A stretch of DNA of 64,000 nt, from positions 1-64,000 of the forward strand of contig JACZKS010000035.1 of NCBI GenBank assembly GCA_014859895.1. The letters run 5' to 3'. Below the pieces are notes generated by a model. That model saw only the letters and a program-made list of their open reading frames with translations, was not told where the DNA came from and searched no databases. The translations under genes and the position numbers were made by a program. The first letter of the stretch is position 1. Each line of letters starts with the position of its first letter. Shown here piece by piece: positions 26,440-37,700 of the stretch. This stretch comes from Rhodospirillales bacterium. Its GTDB lineage: Bacteria; Pseudomonadota; Alphaproteobacteria; Rhodospirillales; Shumkoniaceae.

Positions 26440-26781
26440 ATGGAGAGCGTGGGGGTGGTTGTCGGCGTCCTTGCCATGTTCGTGGCATTGGCCGCCGTCT
26501 TTTTCTCCAGTCTGGCGATGAAGAAAACCGACGAGGCCCATGACACCTTTCTGCACGCCCACATCGATCCTTTGGCGGCCGAACTGGTCGAAATCAAGGG
26601 GACACTGATCAAGACCAAAAAACTGGCCGAGTCCCAGCAAACCGACTTTGCCGGCCTCAAGGAAATCAAGCAGGATTTGACCGACGCCCTGCGCGATATC
26701 GAGATTCGCATCAACGCCCTGAAAGAGGCTGTGCCGGCCAAACCGGCCAAACCGGCCAAGACGCCCACCTGGCCGGGCTGA
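26440..26781 (+). CDS. Single-pass membrane protein with coiled coil, function unknown
   Basis: 113 residues. An N-terminal membrane helix (about 4-26, VGVVVGVLAMFVALAAVFF) is followed by a long charged helix (about 45-95) with heptad-like spacing and a PAKPAKPAK tail encoded by a nine-base tandem repeat (26735-26760). The layout suggests a membrane-anchored coiled coil. It follows the SNase-like gene by 21 bp and may be cotranscribed. No family recognised. Confidence 0.65.
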   Translation: MESVGVVVGVLAMFVALAAVFFSSLAMKKTDEAHDTFLHAHIDPLAAELVEIKGTLIKTKKLAESQQTDFAGLKEIKQDLTDALRDIEIRINALKEAVPAKPAKPAKTPTWPG

Positions 26782-26864
26782 AATCTTGGTCTGACGCCAT
26801 GGCCTTTTCCCTGCGACGGGTCTAGACTTCGAGCGACCTGAGGGAAACTGGGGTTCTGCCTGCC

Positions 26865-27515
26865 ATGCCGCCTCGCGTCGTCGCCGCCGAGATCGCCAAT
26901 ACGGTCATCCAGGGAACCGGGGCCCTGCTCAGCGTCCTGGGCCTCGTCGTCCTCATCCACCTGGCCGTCCCCGACGGCGGCGCCATGGCGGTCGCCAGCG
27001 TCGCGGTATACGGCGCAACGATGATCCTGGCCTTCCTGAGTTCAACCCTCTATCACGGCATCGGCTCATGGCACGTTCGGGCGGCCCGCGCGCTCAGAAC
27101 CGCGGACCATTGCACCATTTACTTGCTGATTGCCGGCACCTATACGCCGATCGCCCTATTGGTGCTCAAGGACGTCCTGGGCTGGAGCCTGCTGATTACG
27201 GTCTGGACCCTGGCGCTTACCGGCATCGTGTTGCGCATCGTCTGGCCGCGCCACCTCGTCAACCTCAGGGTCGGTCTCTACCTCATCCTCGGCTGGCTGG
27301 TGGTTGCCTGGGGATGGCCGGTCGTCCAAGGCCTCGGCTTCACCGGAACCGCCCTGATGGCCGGCGGCGGGCTGGCCTATTCACTGGGCGTGATCTTCTA
27401 CCGCTGGCACCGGCTGCCGTTCCACGAGCCCATCTGGCACCTGTTCGTGGTCCTGGCCAGCGCCTGCCACTACGCGGCCATCGCGCTTTACGTCGTTCCC
27501 GCCTATGTCTCATGA
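26865..27515 (+). CDS. trhA: Haemolysin III family (TrhA/YqfA, PAQR-type) membrane protein
   Basis: 216 residues, about seven membrane helices. Conserved PAQR-like metal residues are visible: SSTLYHGIGSWHV, the DHCTIYLLIAGTYTP motif near residue 85 and the C-terminal HEPIWHLFVVLASACHY. The family regulates membrane fluidity or energetics; the haemolysin name is historical. It is probably monocistronic. Confidence 0.92.
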   Translation: MPPRVVAAEIANTVIQGTGALLSVLGLVVLIHLAVPDGGAMAVASVAVYGATMILAFLSSTLYHGIGSWHVRAARALRTADHCTIYLLIAGTYTPIALLVLKDVLGWSLLITVWTLALTGIVLRIVWPRHLVNLRVGLYLILGWLVVAWGWPVVQGLGFTGTALMAGGGLAYSLGVIFYRWHRLPFHEPIWHLFVVLASACHYAAIALYVVPAYVS

Positions 27516-27522
27516 GCCCAGC

Positions 27523-27555
27523 GAAAAGGGCCTAGCCGTTTCCAGCTAAGCCCTT
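27523..27555 (-). terminator. Terminator after tRNA-Pro
   Basis: On the minus strand an AAGGGC-x-TAGC type stem with one mismatch (about 27526-27536 with 27545-27555) is followed by TTTTC. It begins eight bases past the tRNA 3' end. Confidence 0.6.
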
Positions 27556-27562
27556 CGTCATT

Positions 27563-27639
<77 letters not shown>

Positions 27640-27770
27640 AAAAAGCTCCTTCTGCGGCGGCCGGTGCGGCTGCCCCGTCAGCGAACGGGCGCACTATACG
27701 CGGGGCGCCGGCGATCCGCAACGCTCTCCGACCGATATTTTTCGCCCGGGCAAGGCCGCCCGGCGCACCG

Positions 27771-28259
27771 CTACTTAAGCAGGGTCCGCAGCTGATCGCG
27801 CAGGTCTTCGAGTTCGCTCAACAGGGCTTCGAGCTCGGCGCGCCGCCGAAGCCCGATGCCCTCCCCGCCGGCAACCGGAACTGCCGTGGGAACGGTCATG
27901 ACTTCGGCGGGCTCGTCCGCCGTCATCGCGTCAGGAAACGGTGCCGGCGCCTCCGGCTCGTCTCCGTCGAGAGACTTGCCGCCGTTATGCTTGAGCAGCT
28001 TCTGTACGCCGCGGATGGTATAGCCGTCCACATAGAGAAGCTGCCGGATGCGCTTGAGAAGGGCCACGTCCTCGGGCCGGTAATAGCGGCGGCCGCCGCC
28101 CCTCTTGAGGGGACGGATCTGGATGAACTTGCTTTCCCAGAATCGCAGGACGTGCTGCGGAAGGTCGAGATCGACGGCGACCTCGCTGATGGTCCGAAAG
28201 GCCCCTTCGGACTTGCCCCGCCGCCGTAGTTCCGTGTTCTGGCCGGCCGCTTCCGCCAT
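27771..28259 (-). CDS. MerR-family transcriptional regulator
   Basis: 162 residues. An N-terminal MerR winged helix (about 20-90) is seen: [22 protein letters not shown] and [18 protein letters not shown], then [11 protein letters not shown]. The C-terminal part is acidic with a final coiled coil ([19 protein letters not shown]). There are no cysteines for metal sensing. It starts one base after the ihfA stop and is clearly cotranscribed, an arrangement common across alphaproteobacteria. The target is unknown. Confidence 0.92.
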   Translation of the reverse strand: MAEAAGQNTELRRRGKSEGAFRTISEVAVDLDLPQHVLRFWESKFIQIRPLKRGGGRRYYRPEDVALLKRIRQLLYVDGYTIRGVQKLLKHNGGKSLDGDEPEAPAPFPDAMTADEPAEVMTVPTAVPVAGGEGIGLRRRAELEALLSELEDLRDQLRTLLK

Positions 28260-28574
28260 TTACCCGGCCGTCCTGGGACGCCTCTTTTCGTTGACGCGGG
28301 CCTTGAGCACCTGGGAGGGGCGGAAAACAAGGACCCGCCGCGGCAGGATCGGCACCTCGTCCCCGGTCTTGGGGTTGCGCCCGACGCGCTTGCCCTTCTG
28401 GCGCAGCGAAAAGCTGCCGAACGAGGAGATCTTCACGGTCTCCCCTTTGGCCAATGCGTCAGCCGTGTAATTCAGAACCGCTTCCAGCAGATCAGCGGAT
28501 TCGCTGCGCGACAACCCAACTTCCTGATATACGGCCTCGGCCAGTTGAGCGCGCGTAATCGTCCGTCCAGCCAT
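28260..28574 (-). CDS. ihfA: Integration host factor alpha subunit
   Basis: 104 residues. HU/IHF fold with [20 protein letters not shown] at the N-terminus, [21 protein letters not shown] and the DNA-intercalating proline arm ([17 protein letters not shown]). It bends DNA with IhfB and is commonly needed at NtrC/sigma-54 promoters. A recognisable promoter lies about 33 bp upstream. The frame ends directly at the MerR start. Confidence 0.93.
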   Translation of the reverse strand: MAGRTITRAQLAEAVYQEVGLSRSESADLLEAVLNYTADALAKGETVKISSFGSFSLRQKGKRVGRNPKTGDEVPILPRRVLVFRPSQVLKARVNEKRRPRTAG

Positions 28575-28606
28575 TCGACCCAGCCCCCTTTTTGCTTGAA
28601 GGCCAA

Positions 28607-28635
28607 AGGGTAACGCCGGTGACGAAATCCGTCAA
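28607..28635 (-). promoter_or_regulatory. Candidate sigma-70 promoter for ihfA-merR
   Basis: Minus-strand TTGACG (28630-28635), a 17-bp spacer and TACCCT (28607-28612) lie just upstream of the ihfA ATG at 28574. The -35 matches five of six consensus bases. Confidence 0.5.
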
Positions 28636-28692
28636 TATCAAAGGGATGGATGGAATGTTTAAGCTCTGATCGAAAAGTACCGCTGCAATCGC

Positions 28693-29685
28693 CTACCAGC
28701 GCACGAGACTGGCGCCCCAGGTCACGCCACCGCCCATTGCCTCCATGAGAACGATATGGCCGGGCTTGATGCGGCCGTCGCGGACCGCCACGTCGAGGGC
28801 AAGCGGAATCGAGGCCGCCGACGTATTGGCATGACGGTCGATGGTCGTCACCACGCGGTTTTTCGGCAAGCCCAGCTTCTTGGCGGTACCGTCGATGATC
28901 CGCAGATTGGCCTGATGGGGAACCAGCCAGTCGATGTCCTTTTGCGCCATGCCATTGGCCGCCAGCGTTTCCTCCACCACCGAAGCCAGATTGACCACGG
29001 CGTGGCGGAACAGCTCTTTGCCCTGCATGCGCATATGGCCGACCGTTTGCGTCCACGACGGGCCGCCCGAGGCCCGCAGGACGTCGTAAAGGTGCCCGTT
29101 CGAATGCAGGTGGGTCGACAGGATGCCGCGGCCGGGAATGCCCTGGGCGTCGGGAAGCGCCGCCACCGCGCCGCGCAAGACCACCGCGCCGGCCCCGTCG
29201 CCGAACAGCACGCAGGTGGTGCGGTCCTCCCAATCGAGAACCCGCGACATGGTCTCGGCGCCGATGACCACGGCCGTTCCCACTTGGCCCATGCGGATGA
29301 AATTGTCGGCCACCGCCAGCGCGTAGACGAAGCCCGAACACACGGCCTGCATATCGAAAGCAAAGCCGTTGCGGGTGTCCAACATGGCCTGCACGCGCGT
29401 CGCCGTCGCCGGGAAGGTATGGTCGGGCGTGGTCGTCGCCACGATGATGAGGTCGACCTCGGCCGGCAGTACGCCGGCGGCATCCAGGGCCCGCTTGGCC
29501 GCGTGGCAAGCCAGATCGGAGGTCAATTCGCCGTCCGCCGCGATGTGGCGCTGACGGATGCCGGTGCGCTCGACGATCCATTCGTCGGAGGTGTCAACCC
29601 GTTTGGCAAGCTCGTGGTTGGTCACCACCCGTTCAGGCAGATAGGAACCGCACCCGATGATCTGCGAAATCAGTGCTGCGGCCAT
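28693..29685 (-). CDS. fabH: Beta-ketoacyl-ACP synthase III FabH
   Basis: 330 residues. The catalytic triad is complete: Cys near 115 in [13 protein letters not shown], His in [11 protein letters not shown] and Asn in [14 protein letters not shown]. It condenses acetyl-CoA with malonyl-ACP to start fatty acid synthesis. ATG at 29685 shares one base with the plsX stop (TGATG); a GTG directly before it is possible. It is part of the widely conserved rpmF-plsX-fabH block. Confidence 0.96.
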   Translation of the reverse strand: MAAALISQIIGCGSYLPERVVTNHELAKRVDTSDEWIVERTGIRQRHIAADGELTSDLACHAAKRALDAAGVLPAEVDLIIVATTTPDHTFPATATRVQAMLDTRNGFAFDMQAVCSGFVYALAVADNFIRMGQVGTAVVIGAETMSRVLDWEDRTTCVLFGDGAGAVVLRGAVAALPDAQGIPGRGILSTHLHSNGHLYDVLRASGGPSWTQTVGHMRMQGKELFRHAVVNLASVVEETLAANGMAQKDIDWLVPHQANLRIIDGTAKKLGLPKNRVVTTIDRHANTSAASIPLALDVAVRDGRIKPGHIVLMEAMGGGVTWGASLVRW

Positions 29686-30734
29686 CACGATGTCGTCGCC
29701 GCGGTTTGGGCGGAGCCTCCGGAAATCAACTGTTCCAAGTCCTCTTTGATGCGTTCGTTGATCCGCCCGGTGATCAGGTTGGCGGCGACGCCGATGGCGT
29801 TGGCGAAACCCAGGTCGTCGGTACTGCCGTGGCTTTTCACGCAGATCCCATTGAGACCGACCAGCATGGCACCGTTGTAGCGGCGCGGGTCCATTTGGGT
29901 GCGGAATTCGTTGAGCGCGCCCTTGGCCAACAGGGCGCCCACCTTGCTCATCGTCGAACTGCTCAGCGCTGCCCTGAGGAAATGGCCGACCATGCGGGCT
30001 GTTCCCTCGGCCGTCTTCAGCGCCACGTTGCCGGTGAAACCGTCGGTAACGATGACGTCCACCGTCCCCTCGCCGATGTCGTCGCCCTCGACAAAACCGT
30101 GGAATTTGATCGGCAAGGCGCTTTCGCGAAGGATCGTGCTGGCCTGGCGCAGGCTGTCATGGCCCTTGAAGCCTTCGACACCGACATTAAGCAAACCGAT
30201 CGACGGCTGCTTCACGCCCAGGACGTTGCGGGCGAACACCTCGCCCATCACCGCGAACTGGACCAGGTTGGCGGCATCGCACTCGACGTTGGCGCCAAGG
30301 TCGAGCATGACAGACGCGCCCCGTTGGGTCGGGAAATAGGTGACGATGGCCGGCCGGTCGATGCCCGGCAGCATCTTGAAGACGAACTTGGCCATGGCCA
30401 TGAGGGCGCCGGTGTTGCCGGCCGAGATGACGGCGTCGGCCCGCCCCTCGGCCACCGCGTTGATGGCCAGGCGCATGCTGGTACCGCGGCCGTTGCGCAA
30501 GGCGGCAGCCGCCTTGTCCTCGTCGGCGACGGCGGTATCCGTGTGAAGGATTTGGGCGCGTGCCCTGACCTTGGGAAAGCGGTCAAGCAACGGCGCCAGT
30601 CGGCGCTCATCACCGACCAGCAGGTAGTCCACGTCGGGAAACCGTTCGGCGGCGATCTCGACACCCTCGACGACCATACGCGGCGCTTGGTCGCCGCCCA
30701 TGGCGTCCAACGAGAGGGTCAATCGCTTGGTCAA
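29685..30734 (-). CDS. plsX: Phosphate acyltransferase PlsX
   Basis: 349 residues, normal length. N-terminal [38 protein letters not shown] near residue 95 and [20 protein letters not shown] near 220 are family hallmarks. It converts acyl-ACP to acyl-phosphate for phospholipid synthesis. It lies 31 bp after rpmF and overlaps fabH. Confidence 0.96.
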   Translation of the reverse strand: MTKRLTLSLDAMGGDQAPRMVVEGVEIAAERFPDVDYLLVGDERRLAPLLDRFPKVRARAQILHTDTAVADEDKAAAALRNGRGTSMRLAINAVAEGRADAVISAGNTGALMAMAKFVFKMLPGIDRPAIVTYFPTQRGASVMLDLGANVECDAANLVQFAVMGEVFARNVLGVKQPSIGLLNVGVEGFKGHDSLRQASTILRESALPIKFHGFVEGDDIGEGTVDVIVTDGFTGNVALKTAEGTARMVGHFLRAALSSSTMSKVGALLAKGALNEFRTQMDPRRYNGAMLVGLNGICVKSHGSTDDLGFANAIGVAANLITGRINERIKEDLEQLISGGSAQTAATTS

Positions 30735-30765
30735 AAAGGACGTCCTTGCCGGCTAAACCCAATGG

Positions 30766-30951
30766 TCAGACGGCCTCGGCCGTCTTCGTCACCTCACGGC
30801 CGTCGTAGTGACCACAGGCCTCGCAAACATGATGTGGGCGCTTCACCTCGCCGCAATTCGGGCATTCCCCGTAGGCCGACGGTTTCAACGCATCGTGGGA
30901 ACGGCGCATATCGCGGCGCGATTTCGAAACTTTCTTCTTTGGAACAGCCAT
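30766..30951 (-). CDS. rpmF: 50S ribosomal protein L32
   Basis: 61 residues. [21 protein letters not shown] at the N-terminus is characteristic, and both zinc-ribbon knuckles are present (CPNC and CEAC), so this is the zinc-binding C+ form. It is followed by plsX-fabH and preceded by the DUF177 gene, the standard order. Confidence 0.97.
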   Translation of the reverse strand: MAVPKKKVSKSRRDMRRSHDALKPSAYGECPNCGEVKRPHHVCEACGHYDGREVTKTAEAV

Positions 30952-31040
30952 ATCTTGATTCTCTCGATGAACATGTGCCCTCGGGCGGGCGGCCAGTTAT
31001 CTAAACCGAAACGGCGTGGGGGGCAAGCCGGTTGCGCCCC

Positions 31041-31580
31041 CTATTTCTGTTTCTTCAAAAGATCTCCCAACGCGGCGAAGGGGCTTTTGGTCGTTTCGGT
31101 CGGCACCGGCCCGCTGGCGTAGCCGGGAAATTCCGCCCCTTCGGCCCGGGGGAACGGATCGATCTCCAGCGCCAGTTGCTCGGCTACCGCTTCCCCCAAA
31201 TCGATGACGCCGTTGACCAGAACTTCCGGCACATCGTCGTCTTCCAACCCGACGTCCTCGGAGTCAGTCTCGGCAAGCGCCTCGGGGGGACCATAGCGGC
31301 GATCGACGGTCGCCGCAATGCGGCTGTGCACCGGAGCCAGTGTCACCACGCAGGATTGCGTCACTTCGGCGGCCAGTTGCCCCTCCAGGCGCACCATGGC
31401 GCCCATCATCCGGATGAGCCGCAGATCGGCCGTGAGAAGATCGACGGATACGACCCCCAACCGCCGCGCCAGGTACTCCCGCTCGGCCGGCGTGGCTTCG
31501 ATGGCGAAGGCCGCCTCCTCTTTCACCGTCTCGACGGCCACCGTGCGGGAGAATTCGGGGGTATCCTGTTTTTCCATCAC
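31041..31580 (-). CDS. DUF177 (YceD-like) protein
   Basis: 179 residues. The core LEGQLAAEVTQSCVVTLAPV matches the DUF177/YceD signature with its conserved cysteine, and the acidic C-terminal half is typical. In other bacteria the family is linked to 23S rRNA maturation and L32; its place directly upstream of rpmF agrees. It overlaps the preceding bc1-chaperone stop by four bases (ATGA). Confidence 0.9.
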   Translation of the reverse strand: MMEKQDTPEFSRTVAVETVKEEAAFAIEATPAEREYLARRLGVVSVDLLTADLRLIRMMGAMVRLEGQLAAEVTQSCVVTLAPVHSRIAATVDRRYGPPEALAETDSEDVGLEDDDVPEVLVNGVIDLGEAVAEQLALEIDPFPRAEGAEFPGYASGPVPTETTKSPFAALGDLLKKQK

Positions 31581-32134
31581 GTCCCTTCCTTGCGCTCGCG
31601 TGCAGCCACCGGCGGAAAAGCCAGGTCGCCGGCCAGCAGCGTCTCTATGACGAGGCCGGACAAACCCGCCTCCTGGGCGCGCACATAGTCGGCCATGGCG
31701 ACGATGTGCCGCCCGTCACCGCCGACGACGCCGCGAAACAGATTACGCCGCAAGGCAGCCACCAGGGCCTCCCCGCCGTCTTGGCCCAGGGCCTCCTCAT
31801 AGGCGGCGACGCGCCCGAGGAAAGCCTTGGCCATGTCCTTGACGCGGCGGCCCACCGACAGGTCTCCGACTCCCATCTCGCGCAGGTTCTCGTCCATGTC
31901 AATGAACATAAGATCGAAAAGCCCCTGCGCTAGGCGAGCGGTGGCCGGATGGTCCCGCTTGAGACGGCGCAGGACCAGAAAGGCATGCAACGCCACCATG
32001 TCAAAACGACCGTCGACGGTATCGGGAACGCCGAAGTCCTCATAGAACGTCGCCTCGCGGGCTCGCGCCAAAATGGCCGAATAGAGGCGGCGCGCCGGCT
32101 CCTTCTCAGGCGATTTGCGGAAAAAACCGAACAC
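31577..32134 (-). CDS. Ubiquinol-cytochrome c chaperone (Cbp3/UQCC1-like)
   Basis: 185 residues. Family segments are visible: ARRLYSAILARAREATFYEDFGVPDT, MVALHAFLVLRRL, LFDLMFIDMDENLREMGVGDLSV and a C-terminal YVRAQEAGLSG. Mitochondrial homologues assemble cytochrome b of the bc1 complex, which implies an aerobic bc1-based chain. The start is GTG at 32134 with GGGGAGG upstream; the frame extends upstream to 32290 without homology and would overlap bamE. It is coupled to the DUF177 gene. Confidence 0.88.
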   Translation of the reverse strand: MFGFFRKSPEKEPARRLYSAILARAREATFYEDFGVPDTVDGRFDMVALHAFLVLRRLKRDHPATARLAQGLFDLMFIDMDENLREMGVGDLSVGRRVKDMAKAFLGRVAAYEEALGQDGGEALVAALRRNLFRGVVGGDGRHIVAMADYVRAQEAGLSGLVIETLLAGDLAFPPVAARERKEGT

Positions 32135-32284
32135 GGCTGCCGTGCCTCCCCGAAGAGGGACGTGTCCACGATGCCGCGACCTGCGAACGGCTAGGAACTC
32201 GCCCCAAAGTGGTTTATCATCCGTTTTCCTATCACCCGGCGGCCTGACGGCCGCCGAAGGAAAAGGTTTACGGACATCAGACTG

Positions 32285-32761
32285 ATGCAAAACTCCCGTT
32301 CAGCCCATCGGCTCCTTCGTCATCTCGCGATCGGGACGGCGCTCGTCGTCACCGCATGCGCGCCGCTTATTGCCACGCACGGCAATCTGCCGGACCCCGA
32401 AAGGCTCGCGGAAATCGTCCCCGGCCAAGTCGCCAAGGGCGAGGTCGCGGAAATCCTCGGCTCACCCTCCAGCATCGCGGCTTTCAACGAGGAGACCTGG
32501 TATTACATCAGCGAACGCAAGGAAACCACCGCTTTCCTTGCGCCCGACGTAACCGATCGCAAGGTGGTCATCGTCCGCTTCGACGACAAGGGCGTGGTCT
32601 CCTCGGTAGAGGCGCTCGGCCTGGAAGATGGGCGGAATGTCGAGTTGGTCGAGCGCGCCACGCCGACCGCGGGCAACGAGATGACCATACTCGAGCAGGT
32701 TCTCGGCAACATGGGCCGCTTCAACAAGGCCGACACCAACTCGAAAACCAATACCGAATAG
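32285..32761 (+). CDS. bamE: BamE/SmpA/OmlA-type outer-membrane lipoprotein
   Basis: 158 residues. A lipoprotein signal peptide ends in VVTAC, with the lipidated Cys at about residue 25. The SmpA/OmlA fold follows: EIVPGQVAKGEVAEILGSPS, WYYISERKE and VIVRFDDKGVVSSVE. BamE belongs to the BAM complex that inserts outer-membrane barrels. It is divergent from the bc1-chaperone gene and followed by a strong terminator. Confidence 0.92.
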   Translation: MQNSRSAHRLLRHLAIGTALVVTACAPLIATHGNLPDPERLAEIVPGQVAKGEVAEILGSPSSIAAFNEETWYYISERKETTAFLAPDVTDRKVVIVRFDDKGVVSSVEALGLEDGRNVELVERATPTAGNEMTILEQVLGNMGRFNKADTNSKTNTE

Positions 32762-32784
32762 CCGGCGTCGCCGCGCTCAGAGAA

Positions 32785-32820
32785 AAGGCCCCAGGAGAGC
32801 TCTCCCGGGGCCTTTTTTTT
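32785..32820. terminator. Rho-independent terminator between bamE and hppA
   Basis: A GGCCCC...GGGGCC stem with an inner GGAGAG/CTCTCC pairing (32787-32812) is followed by eight T on the plus strand. AAAA on the other side allows weaker termination of the convergent hppA transcript. Confidence 0.85.
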
Positions 32821-32841
32821 CGGTTGCCGACTTTCCGGGTG

Positions 32842-34938
<2,097 letters not shown>

Positions 34939-35166
34939 ATCTATTTCCCTATATTGTTTGCCGTTCCGCCCAAAACACGAGAAGAAAACCGGTGGCCGAA
35001 AAGCTTCAACTTTTTCTCATTGTGGAAAAACGGCCCCCGCTGGAAAGCCCGCCGGGAAAATGCCAGAACATGCCCGACTTTGCAACAGAAGGTTGCCGTG
35101 GCGATGGCGATTCTGCTTGTATCCCGCATGACGGAAACGTTGGTAACAGGCCGGTCACAGCCTGCT

Positions 35167-35625
35167 TCAGCGTTGCACGGTATCGGAGACCGATTGCACG
35201 AGGACACCATTGATCCTGCCCGGTCCTGCGACATTGTCGGCGACCATCTGTAATCGCCGCTTAATCGCAAGAACGTCGAGTTGGCCTCCTTTTTGCACGA
35301 GACGCGGAACAAATGCGTAGAGTTCGCGCAGGAAGGCGTCGCTGATCCGGGGCTTGATGTTGTTCAGATGGGCCTCGTTCGCCGCCCCCAGCGTTTCGAG
35401 CTTCAACTGGATTTGGATGGCGGCAACCACCCGGTCTTCGGTGAAGATGGGGATGACCAGGGGGTCCATGTCGATGAATCGCGGCTGCTCGACCGGCGCC
35501 CCGAGCGCCGCTTCCTGTTCAGCGTGCGGCGCAAACGGCCCCCACTCGAGTTGCTTCATGATGCCGACGGCGCCTCCGGCGATCATCAGGATGATTGCAA
35601 CCGCGATGGCAATCGTGCGAACCAT
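35167..35625 (-). CDS. FliL-like single-pass membrane protein
   Basis: 152 residues. An N-terminal membrane helix (about 3-24) is followed by a periplasmic domain with MDPLVIPIF...VVAAIQIQLKLE and a long helix with IKPRISDAFLRELYAF, the same layout as FliL. FliL attaches to the flagellar stator, but this gene is not beside flagellar genes (motAB are 17 kb away). It lies between thiL and hppA. It may be a FliL paralogue with another job; identity is moderate. Confidence 0.6.
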   Translation of the reverse strand: MVRTIAIAVAIILMIAGGAVGIMKQLEWGPFAPHAEQEAALGAPVEQPRFIDMDPLVIPIFTEDRVVAAIQIQLKLETLGAANEAHLNNIKPRISDAFLRELYAFVPRLVQKGGQLDVLAIKRRLQMVADNVAGPGRINGVLVQSVSDTVQR

Positions 35626-35713
35626 GGCCCCCCGCCGCGTCCGTTCCCGTTATTGCCGTTCCCCCATTATCGAGGGGTGGCCGCCTGCTGGAAAGCAAAC
35701 AATTTTCGAGTTC

Positions 35714-36727
35714 CTAGAAGTGGCGGTAGCCGGAGGTTTCCAGAACCAACGGCCGGCCCGCCGCATCGACCACGCCGACCAGACGATCCGGGCGATCGGC
35801 GAATGTCCGCTCGACGATGCGCCCGATGCGGGTGATCGGCACGTTGAGCGCCTTGGAGATGGCTGTCAAATCCGGTTCGGCATCGGCCGCCGCGGTGAAC
35901 AGCAGCTCGTAGTCGTCACCGCCGCTCAGGATGTCGCCCCAGCCGCCGGCGCCTGCGGCAAGGGCGGCTTGCGCCGCCGCCGAAAGGGGAACGCGGTCGG
36001 CCTCGATCACCGCCGCCACCTCCGACGTCTCGCAAATGTGGCCGAGATCAGCCAGCAGGCCGTCCGACACGTCGATGGCGGCATGGGCCAAGCCGACAAG
36101 GCGGGGGCCGCAGACTGTTCGCGGGATCGGGCGCCGGTAGCGCGTAACCAGGGCCTCGCAATCTGCGGTATCGACGCCGGCCAACCCCTTTTGCAGCGCG
36201 ATCAAGCCCAGCGCGGCATCACCGATGGTGCCTGTCACGAACACCGCATCGCCGGGCCGGGCTCCGGAGCGCCTGAGTTCAGTACCGCTGGCCACACGGC
36301 CGAAGGCACAGATGCAAAGGGTCAGCGGCCCCGGCGTCGCCACCGTGTCACCACCGATGAGGTGAATGCCGAAGCGCTCCTGATCGGCGGCGAGCGAAGC
36401 CGCGAAGGCTTCAAGCCACTCGACACCGGTTTCCCGGGTCAGGGCGAGGGCCAGGGTGTAAGCCACCGGCCGGGCGCCCATGGAAGCAAGGTCGGACAGG
36501 TTGACGCGCAACGCCTTGGCCGCCACGTCGGCCGCCGTATCAGTCGCCAGGAAATGAACGCCGGCGACCAGTGCGTCGCTGGTGACGACCAAGCTGTGAC
36601 CCGGCGGCACCTCCAACGCAGCGGCGTCGTCGGTCAGGCCAAAGGCGCCCGGCGCGTCGGCCGCCAGGGGCGCGAAGAAGCGGCGGATAATCTCGAATTC
36701 ACCGGGTCCCGGCTGTCGGGTTGCCAC
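35714..36727 (-). CDS. thiL: Thiamine-monophosphate kinase ThiL
   Basis: 337 residues. GEFEIIRRFFAPL starts the PurM-like fold; GLTDDAAALEVPPGHSLVVTSD is the Mg-ATP binding region, then VNLSDLASMGARP, GGDTVATPGP and SGGDDYELLFT. It phosphorylates thiamine monophosphate to the diphosphate. Its start overlaps the nusB end by 29 bp, the nusB-thiL pair seen widely in alphaproteobacteria. Confidence 0.95.
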   Translation of the reverse strand: MATRQPGPGEFEIIRRFFAPLAADAPGAFGLTDDAAALEVPPGHSLVVTSDALVAGVHFLATDTAADVAAKALRVNLSDLASMGARPVAYTLALALTRETGVEWLEAFAASLAADQERFGIHLIGGDTVATPGPLTLCICAFGRVASGTELRRSGARPGDAVFVTGTIGDAALGLIALQKGLAGVDTADCEALVTRYRRPIPRTVCGPRLVGLAHAAIDVSDGLLADLGHICETSEVAAVIEADRVPLSAAAQAALAAGAGGWGDILSGGDDYELLFTAAADAEPDLTAISKALNVPITRIGRIVERTFADRPDRLVGVVDAAGRPLVLETSGYRHF

Positions 36728-37238
36728 CGCTGCCTCCCGCCTCGTCCGGCCGCAGCACCCGGCCTATGCGATCCAGCACGGCGTTCACCAGGCCCGCCTC
36801 TTTAACATCGAAGAAGGCGTGGGCAATATCGACATATTCGGAAATGATGACCCTGAGCGGCACGTCGGCCCGGGCGAACAATTCGTAAGCCCCCACCCGC
36901 AGGATCGCCCTCAGGACCGCCTCCAGCCGATCGAGCGGCCATTCGGCCGACAACGCCGGCGCGACCATGCCGTCGATGTCGGCCAGGCGGCCGGTGGTTC
37001 CGCGAACCAGGTCGCCGAGAAAGGCGGCGTCGGGATCGACCTGCCGCGCCGCCGGGCTGCCAGTTTCACCGTCGGTGCCGGCCGCCGTCCAACGGTCGGC
37101 GGCGAAATCACGGAGCACCGCATCGGCCGAACGCTCCGCCATCTCCATCTCGTAGATGGCCTGCACCGCAGCCAGCCGGGCCGCCGTACGCCGGCTCATT
37201 TCCGGCTTGGCACGTCGTTCTCGGCCAGGCTCGGTCAT
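36699..37238 (-). CDS. nusB: Transcription antitermination factor NusB
   Basis: 179 residues. Helical NusB fold with SRRTAARLAAVQAIYEMEM near the N-terminus, LRAILRVGAYELFARADVPLRVIISEYVDIA and KEAGLVNAVLDRI. It binds boxA RNA with S10 for rRNA antitermination. ATG at 37238 overlaps the ribH stop by four bases. A spacer around residues 50-75 (WTAAGTDGETGSPAARQ) is an insertion relative to E. coli. It is part of ribH-nusB-thiL. Confidence 0.95.
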   Translation of the reverse strand: MTEPGRERRAKPEMSRRTAARLAAVQAIYEMEMAERSADAVLRDFAADRWTAAGTDGETGSPAARQVDPDAAFLGDLVRGTTGRLADIDGMVAPALSAEWPLDRLEAVLRAILRVGAYELFARADVPLRVIISEYVDIAHAFFDVKEAGLVNAVLDRIGRVLRPDEAGGSGGNPTAGTR

Positions 37239-37699
37239 CGCATCACCAGGCGGAAATGCCGTTGCAGTTCCATCATCCGCAAGCAGGCGTTCGCCGCGTC
37301 GGCACCCTTGTTCTTGCCGTCCACCCGGGCGCGCTCCCATGCCTGGTCCCAGGTCTCGCAGGTCAGGATGCCAAAGCCGCAGGCGATGCCGCGGTGCACC
37401 GTCAAATCCATCAGCGCGCGCGAGGACTCGCGGCAGATGTGATCGTAGTGATCGGTCTCGCCGCGAATGACGCAGCCCAAGGCAACGAAGCCGGCGTAAT
37501 CGTGAGAGGAGGCATGGATCTCCATCGAGCGCAGCGCGAAATGGATGGCGGCCGGAACCTCGAAGGTACCGGGAACGGCGATCCGCTCGTAGGCCACGCC
37601 GGCCTTTTCCAGGGCGGCGATGGCCCCCTTCGCCATTTCGTCGGCGATGTCCTCGTAGAAGCGGGCTTCGACCATCAGGATGCAGGGTTGGCTCGTCAT
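37235..37699 (-). CDS. ribH: 6,7-dimethyl-8-ribityllumazine synthase
   Basis: 154 residues. VPGTFEVPAAIHFAL and GCVIRGETDHYDHICRESSRAL are the substrate-binding signatures, and GILTCETWDQAWERA follows. It condenses dihydroxybutanone phosphate with the ribityl pyrimidine. It starts one base before the ribB stop, and nusB overlaps its end. Confidence 0.96.
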   Translation of the reverse strand: MTSQPCILMVEARFYEDIADEMAKGAIAALEKAGVAYERIAVPGTFEVPAAIHFALRSMEIHASSHDYAGFVALGCVIRGETDHYDHICRESSRALMDLTVHRGIACGFGILTCETWDQAWERARVDGKNKGADAANACLRMMELQRHFRLVMR

Positions 37700-37700
37700 G

